Below are positions 7,061 to 9,429 of a DNA stretch of 9,429 nt, piece after piece. The position numbers and the translations under genes are program-made. Each line of letters opens with the position of its first letter. Within the stretch, counting starts at the first letter, position 1. Below the pieces are notes generated by a model that did not search any database, was not told the origin of the DNA, and worked only from the letters and a program-made list of their open reading frames with translations. Source of the DNA: an uncultured cyanobacterium (GTDB lineage: Bacteria; Cyanobacteriota; Cyanobacteriia; Pseudanabaenales; Pseudanabaenaceae); NCBI GenBank assembly GCA_903819605.1, contig CAIJEA010000455.1, positions 1 through 9,429 of the forward strand, given 5' to 3'.

Positions 7061-7091
7061 AAAAAGGGACAGGCTTAGCCTGTCCTTTTTT
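7061..7091. terminator. Bidirectional terminator between convergent genes
   Basis: Arms 7061-7074 and 7078-7091 pair over 14 bp with one G-U wobble around a TTA loop (GGACAGGC / GCCTGTCC core). Five A on the left and six T on the right give U-tracts on both strands. It sits 11 bp after the HU stop and 18 bp after the stop of the minus-strand gene, so it can end both. Confidence 0.85.
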
Positions 7092-7109
7092 ATTGGAATG
7101 CTAATGTTT

Positions 7110-7706
7110 TTATTGAAAGGGTAGTAAGAGAATACTCAGAAGTACAAATATCTCGTTGATAAAATAATCTCGCTGATCAATTTTGAGAATGCGATCGCAT
7201 AGTTGCATAAATTTCCAATCTGTCCCTGTCGTCACGCACCCATAAACTACTTGATCCGATAAACCCGCTTTCGTATTTACCATTTGGGCAGCGATCATCT
7301 CTGCCGCACATTGCCCCAAGCCTGATTTAATATTTTCATTTTTTGCCTCCACTAACAACAGCACAGGCGATCGCACTTCGTAGGAATCCTTAATGGCGCT
7401 GAGAATATAGTCACAGTAGCCTGTTAATCCCTGCGTAGGATCAATATTAAATTCTGTGCCAGAGAAAAAACCAATTTCATAATTTAGTTGGCGACGCACC
7501 TCAAGCAGTACAGGAGAAATTACCATTTCTGACCGTGCTTTTTCGGTGTTGATTGCGGTCGCTAGTGCTAAGTTTTCATCCAGTGATTTTATTAAATAAT
7601 CACTTGCTAGAGTGGGTGAAATGTTAGAAAAAAGACTTTTGGGTTCTTCTACAACTAGCCCAAAAGCTTCTCGAACACGAGATAGGGTGAAGTCGCTATA
7701 AGCCAT
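7110..7706 (-). CDS. Uncharacterised protein with PD-(D/E)XK nuclease-like core
   Basis: The 198-residue product belongs to a type of small protein I know as recurrent in cyanobacterial genomes, without an assigned function. The sequence shows a restriction-endonuclease-like pattern: Glu60 in an N-terminal helix, Asp99 in GYCDYIL, then Glu120-Ala-Lys122 at the end of the hydrophobic strand VLLLVEAK, and Gln132/Glu136 in the following helix. This is the D-(X)n-E-X-K metal-binding signature of the PD-(D/E)XK superfamily. That it cuts nucleic acid is inference; many members are inactive or act in other roles. The C-terminus is hydrophobic (VLLSILLLPF), perhaps a beta strand or short helix. No methyltransferase or other restriction partner is nearby. 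It converges with HU and is transcribed in the same direction as the ATP synthase gamma gene, but the strong hairpin at 7746-7780 separates the two, so it likely has its own promoter. No Shine-Dalgarno is visible. Confidence 0.75.
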   Translation of the reverse strand: MAYSDFTLSRVREAFGLVVEEPKSLFSNISPTLASDYLIKSLDENLALATAINTEKARSEMVISPVLLEVRRQLNYEIGFFSGTEFNIDPTQGLTGYCDYILSAIKDSYEVRSPVLLLVEAKNENIKSGLGQCAAEMIAAQMVNTKAGLSDQVVYGCVTTGTDWKFMQLCDRILKIDQRDYFINEIFVLLSILLLPFQ

Positions 7707-7745
7707 GTAAATTTAGCGTGGTAGCAGATATTCTGATTTTAATCC

Positions 7746-7780
7746 AAAAAAAGAGCGGCGCGTCGCGCCGCTCTTTTTTT
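7746..7780. terminator. Terminator of the ATP synthase gamma gene, overlapping its stop codon
   Basis: Arms 7746-7762 and 7764-7780 are a perfect 17-bp inverted repeat around one T, with core GCGGCGCGTCGCGCCGC and seven-base A and T runs at the ends. The gamma-subunit stop codon occupies 7779-7781, so the hairpin begins within the stop codon. On the minus strand it ends in a seven-U tract. Confidence 0.88.
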
Positions 7781-8726
7781 AAGTTAAAGCGGCTGCGCCA
7801 CCAACTACTTCCAGAATTTCTTGAGTAATAGCGGCTTGACGTGCTTTGTTGTACTGTAAGGTGAGCGACTTGATCAGGTCACCTGCGTTCTCTGTCGCAT
7901 TGCTCATTGCTGTCATACGCGCAGCCAGTTCGCTGGCAATAGACTCTTGCAATGCACGCAGGATTTGGTTGCTGAGGTATAGAGGCAATAAAGCATCAAG
8001 GATTTGTTCGGGGTTTTGCTCAAAGATTAATTCTTTGGGTAATTCTTTGACCGTAATTTCCCTTGTCTCACGCTCGACTTGGAACTTACCACCACGAGTA
8101 ATCAGGCGGAAGATCTCGTCATCATGAGGCTCTAGACCCTGTGGTTCTAAGGGTAATAAAGTTTGGACAGCAGGACGAGAGCTAATCAAGGATACAAAGC
8201 GGGTGTAGATCAACTCAACACGGTCAATTACGCCACCTAAAAATGCTGAGGTGATTTCATCGCCGATCGCATTGGCTTCAGCCGCATTAGGAATTTGGTT
8301 GAGGTTGGTAAACTTAGCGGCGATCGGTTGATCGCGACGGGCAAAGTATTGTGTAGCCTTACGACCGACCAAAATAAAGGTGTAATTAATACCTTGTTCC
8401 TTTAGTTCTTTTGCTCTAGCCTCAGCACGACGAATAATTGTTGAATTATAGCCACCACAAAGACCGCGATCGCCTGAAATTACCAGAAGACCAACAGTTT
8501 TAACAGGACGTTTGTCGAGTAAAGGCAGACTAACATCCTCGAAAGTGATGCGCTGCTGGAGTCGATAGAGAACTTGTGCTAAGCGATCGGCAAAGGGACG
8601 GGTTGCTAAAACTTGCTGCTGAGCGCGTCTGACCTTTGCGGCGGCGACGAGACGCATTGCTTCAGTAATCTTGCGAGTATTCTTAACAGTACCGATGCGA
8701 TCGCGGATAGATTTGAGGTTAGCCAT
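7779..8726 (-). CDS. atpC: F1Fo ATP synthase gamma subunit
   Basis: This 315-residue protein is the rotating central shaft of the thylakoid F1Fo ATP synthase, coupling proton flow to catalysis in the alpha3-beta3 head. The N-terminal helix [17 protein letters not shown] and C-terminal helix ending [11 protein letters not shown] form the coiled-coil shaft; [10 protein letters not shown] at 85-94 is the conserved Rossmann-like motif. Residues about 195-230 are the extra insertion found in cyanobacterial and chloroplast gamma subunits. The two regulatory cysteines of chloroplasts are absent (the only cysteine is Cys90), so thioredoxin switching is not expected, as in other cyanobacteria. Length matches the cyanobacterial family (about 314). 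The gene is named atpC in cyanobacteria and atpG in E. coli style. It is monocistronic here, with no alpha or delta gene upstream; instead it is divergent from thiG. No Shine-Dalgarno precedes the ATG. Confidence 0.98.
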   Translation of the reverse strand: MANLKSIRDRIGTVKNTRKITEAMRLVAAAKVRRAQQQVLATRPFADRLAQVLYRLQQRITFEDVSLPLLDKRPVKTVGLLVISGDRGLCGGYNSTIIRRAEARAKELKEQGINYTFILVGRKATQYFARRDQPIAAKFTNLNQIPNAAEANAIGDEITSAFLGGVIDRVELIYTRFVSLISSRPAVQTLLPLEPQGLEPHDDEIFRLITRGGKFQVERETREITVKELPKELIFEQNPEQILDALLPLYLSNQILRALQESIASELAARMTAMSNATENAGDLIKSLTLQYNKARQAAITQEILEVVGGAAALT

Positions 8727-8860
8727 GAAACTAAATTGCTACTTGCTATGGGAATACTATGGAAATTTTGGATATCACAGAAGACACTAGAGTATCTTAA
8801 TAAAAAATTGCGCCTTCAAACCGCAAACTGTTATATATCCTTGAAATTGATTAGCATAGA

Positions 8861-8886
8861 ATTAAATGCGCTGACGCGCATTTAAT
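8861..8886. repeat. Perfect hairpin between atpC and thiG
   Basis: Arms 8861-8871 and 8876-8886 form an 11-bp stem (ATTAAATGCGC) around a TGAC loop. It lies 36 bp before the thiG start and between two divergent genes, so it ends neither. A TAGAAT hexamer (8857-8862) overlapping its left edge could be a thiG -10, which would put the hairpin at the promoter or 5' leader. It has no T-tract typical of a terminator. Confidence 0.5.
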
Positions 8887-8922
8887 ATTTGAGATTTGCA
8901 AATAACCTTTTAATCCCTTGAT

Positions 8923-9429
8923 ATGATCGCTTCTTCGCCTTTTTTCACTCTAAGTAACCAAATATCTGACTCTACGGGTTCATCTGACGATCTGCTCGAA
9001 ATTGCAGGTCGTAAGTTCCGATCTCGACTCATGACTGGCTCAGGTAAATATGCTAATTTTGATGTGATGCGTCAAGCAATCGAGGCTAGTGGTTGCGAAA
9101 TTGTTACAGTGGCAGTACGACGGGTACAAACCAATGCGGCAGGACATGAAGGTCTGGGTGAAGCGATCGACTGGAGCAAATATTGGCTCTTGCCAAATAC
9201 CGCAGGTTGCCAAACTGCCGATGAAGCGGTACGCGTAGCAAGATTAGGTCGGGAGATGGCGAAAATTTTGGGGCAAGAAGATAATAATTTTGTCAAGCTA
9301 GAAGTAATTCCCGATCTTAAATATTTACTGCCCGATCCCCTAGGTACTTGTAAAGCAGCCGAACAATTAGTCAAAGAAGGCTTTGCAGTCTTGCCTTATA
9401 TCAATGCCGATCCACGACTAGCCAAAACC
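8923..9429 (+). CDS. thiG: Thiazole synthase (partial, runs off the window)
   Basis: The first 169 codons are present; the 3' end lies beyond the window. ThiG makes the thiazole phosphate moiety of thiamine from 1-deoxy-D-xylulose 5-phosphate, dehydroglycine and sulfur carried by ThiS thiocarboxylate. Recognisable segments are [50 protein letters not shown] and LPYINADP. Lys125 in VKLEV corresponds to the lysine that forms the Schiff base with the sugar phosphate. The first 23 residues or so, rich in Ser and Asp, precede the conserved core and form a non-conserved extension. An in-frame stop 10 bp upstream (8911-8913) leaves the ATG at 8923 as the earliest start. No Shine-Dalgarno and no TPP riboswitch are seen in the 196-bp gap upstream. 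Confidence 0.96.
   Translation, partial: MIASSPFFTLSNQISDSTGSSDDLLEIAGRKFRSRLMTGSGKYANFDVMRQAIEASGCEIVTVAVRRVQTNAAGHEGLGEAIDWSKYWLLPNTAGCQTADEAVRVARLGREMAKILGQEDNNFVKLEVIPDLKYLLPDPLGTCKAAEQLVKEGFAVLPYINADPRLAKT

Noticed and set aside
8727..8922. TPP riboswitch upstream of thiG
   Set aside because: The conserved CTGAGA and related THI-box segments are absent; only an unrelated hairpin is present.
9072..9374. Minus-strand open frame within thiG
   Set aside because: It lies opposite clearly conserved ThiG sequence and resembles no known protein.

Overview
The window reads as ordinary chromosomal DNA of a cyanobacterium. Three things point there. The HIP1 octamer GCGATCGC occurs 14 times in 9.4 kb, where chance would give about 0.14. 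The ATP synthase gamma subunit carries the photosynthetic-type internal insertion but lacks the chloroplast cysteine pair. Almost every gene lacks a Shine-Dalgarno sequence. A Pseudanabaena-like genus is my guess from the GC-rich hairpin terminators and overall style; it is not proven.

Layout from left to right. Positions 1-114 hold two strong hairpins, the second a bidirectional terminator. A minus-strand gene (115-1011) encodes a J-domain protein with a Gln/Ser/Tyr-rich linker and a C-terminal pentapeptide-repeat domain. Next on the same strand (1136-3832) is a large membrane receptor with a 7TMR-DISM sensory module, a GGDEF domain and an EAL domain, which should make and/or break cyclic di-GMP. 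Then come two tightly spaced minus-strand genes, an EamA-type transporter (5138-6211) followed after 14 bp by a GT-B glycosyltransferase-like protein (4050-5123), probably one operon. A 538-bp divergent intergenic region (6212-6749) holds a terminator-like hairpin where none is expected, a perfect 16-bp palindrome and the promoter region of the HU gene (6750-7049, plus strand). HU converges through a bidirectional terminator on a small PD-(D/E)XK-nuclease-like protein of unknown role (7110-7706, minus). The ATP synthase gamma gene (7779-8726, minus) ends inside its own terminator hairpin. It is divergent from thiG (8923 to the window edge, plus), which makes the thiazole of thiamine.

The genes look like unrelated housekeeping, sensory and transport functions, with no defence island, prophage or insertion sequence. 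I do not see a new multi-gene system. The most unusual content is (a) a family of GC-rich hairpins sharing the core GCGGYGC-loop-GCRCCGC, with one clear compensatory base-pair change between two copies; (b) the J-domain / prion-like / pentapeptide architecture; and (c) the unexplained terminator and palindrome inside the 6212-6749 gap, which could mark a small RNA or a regulated promoter.
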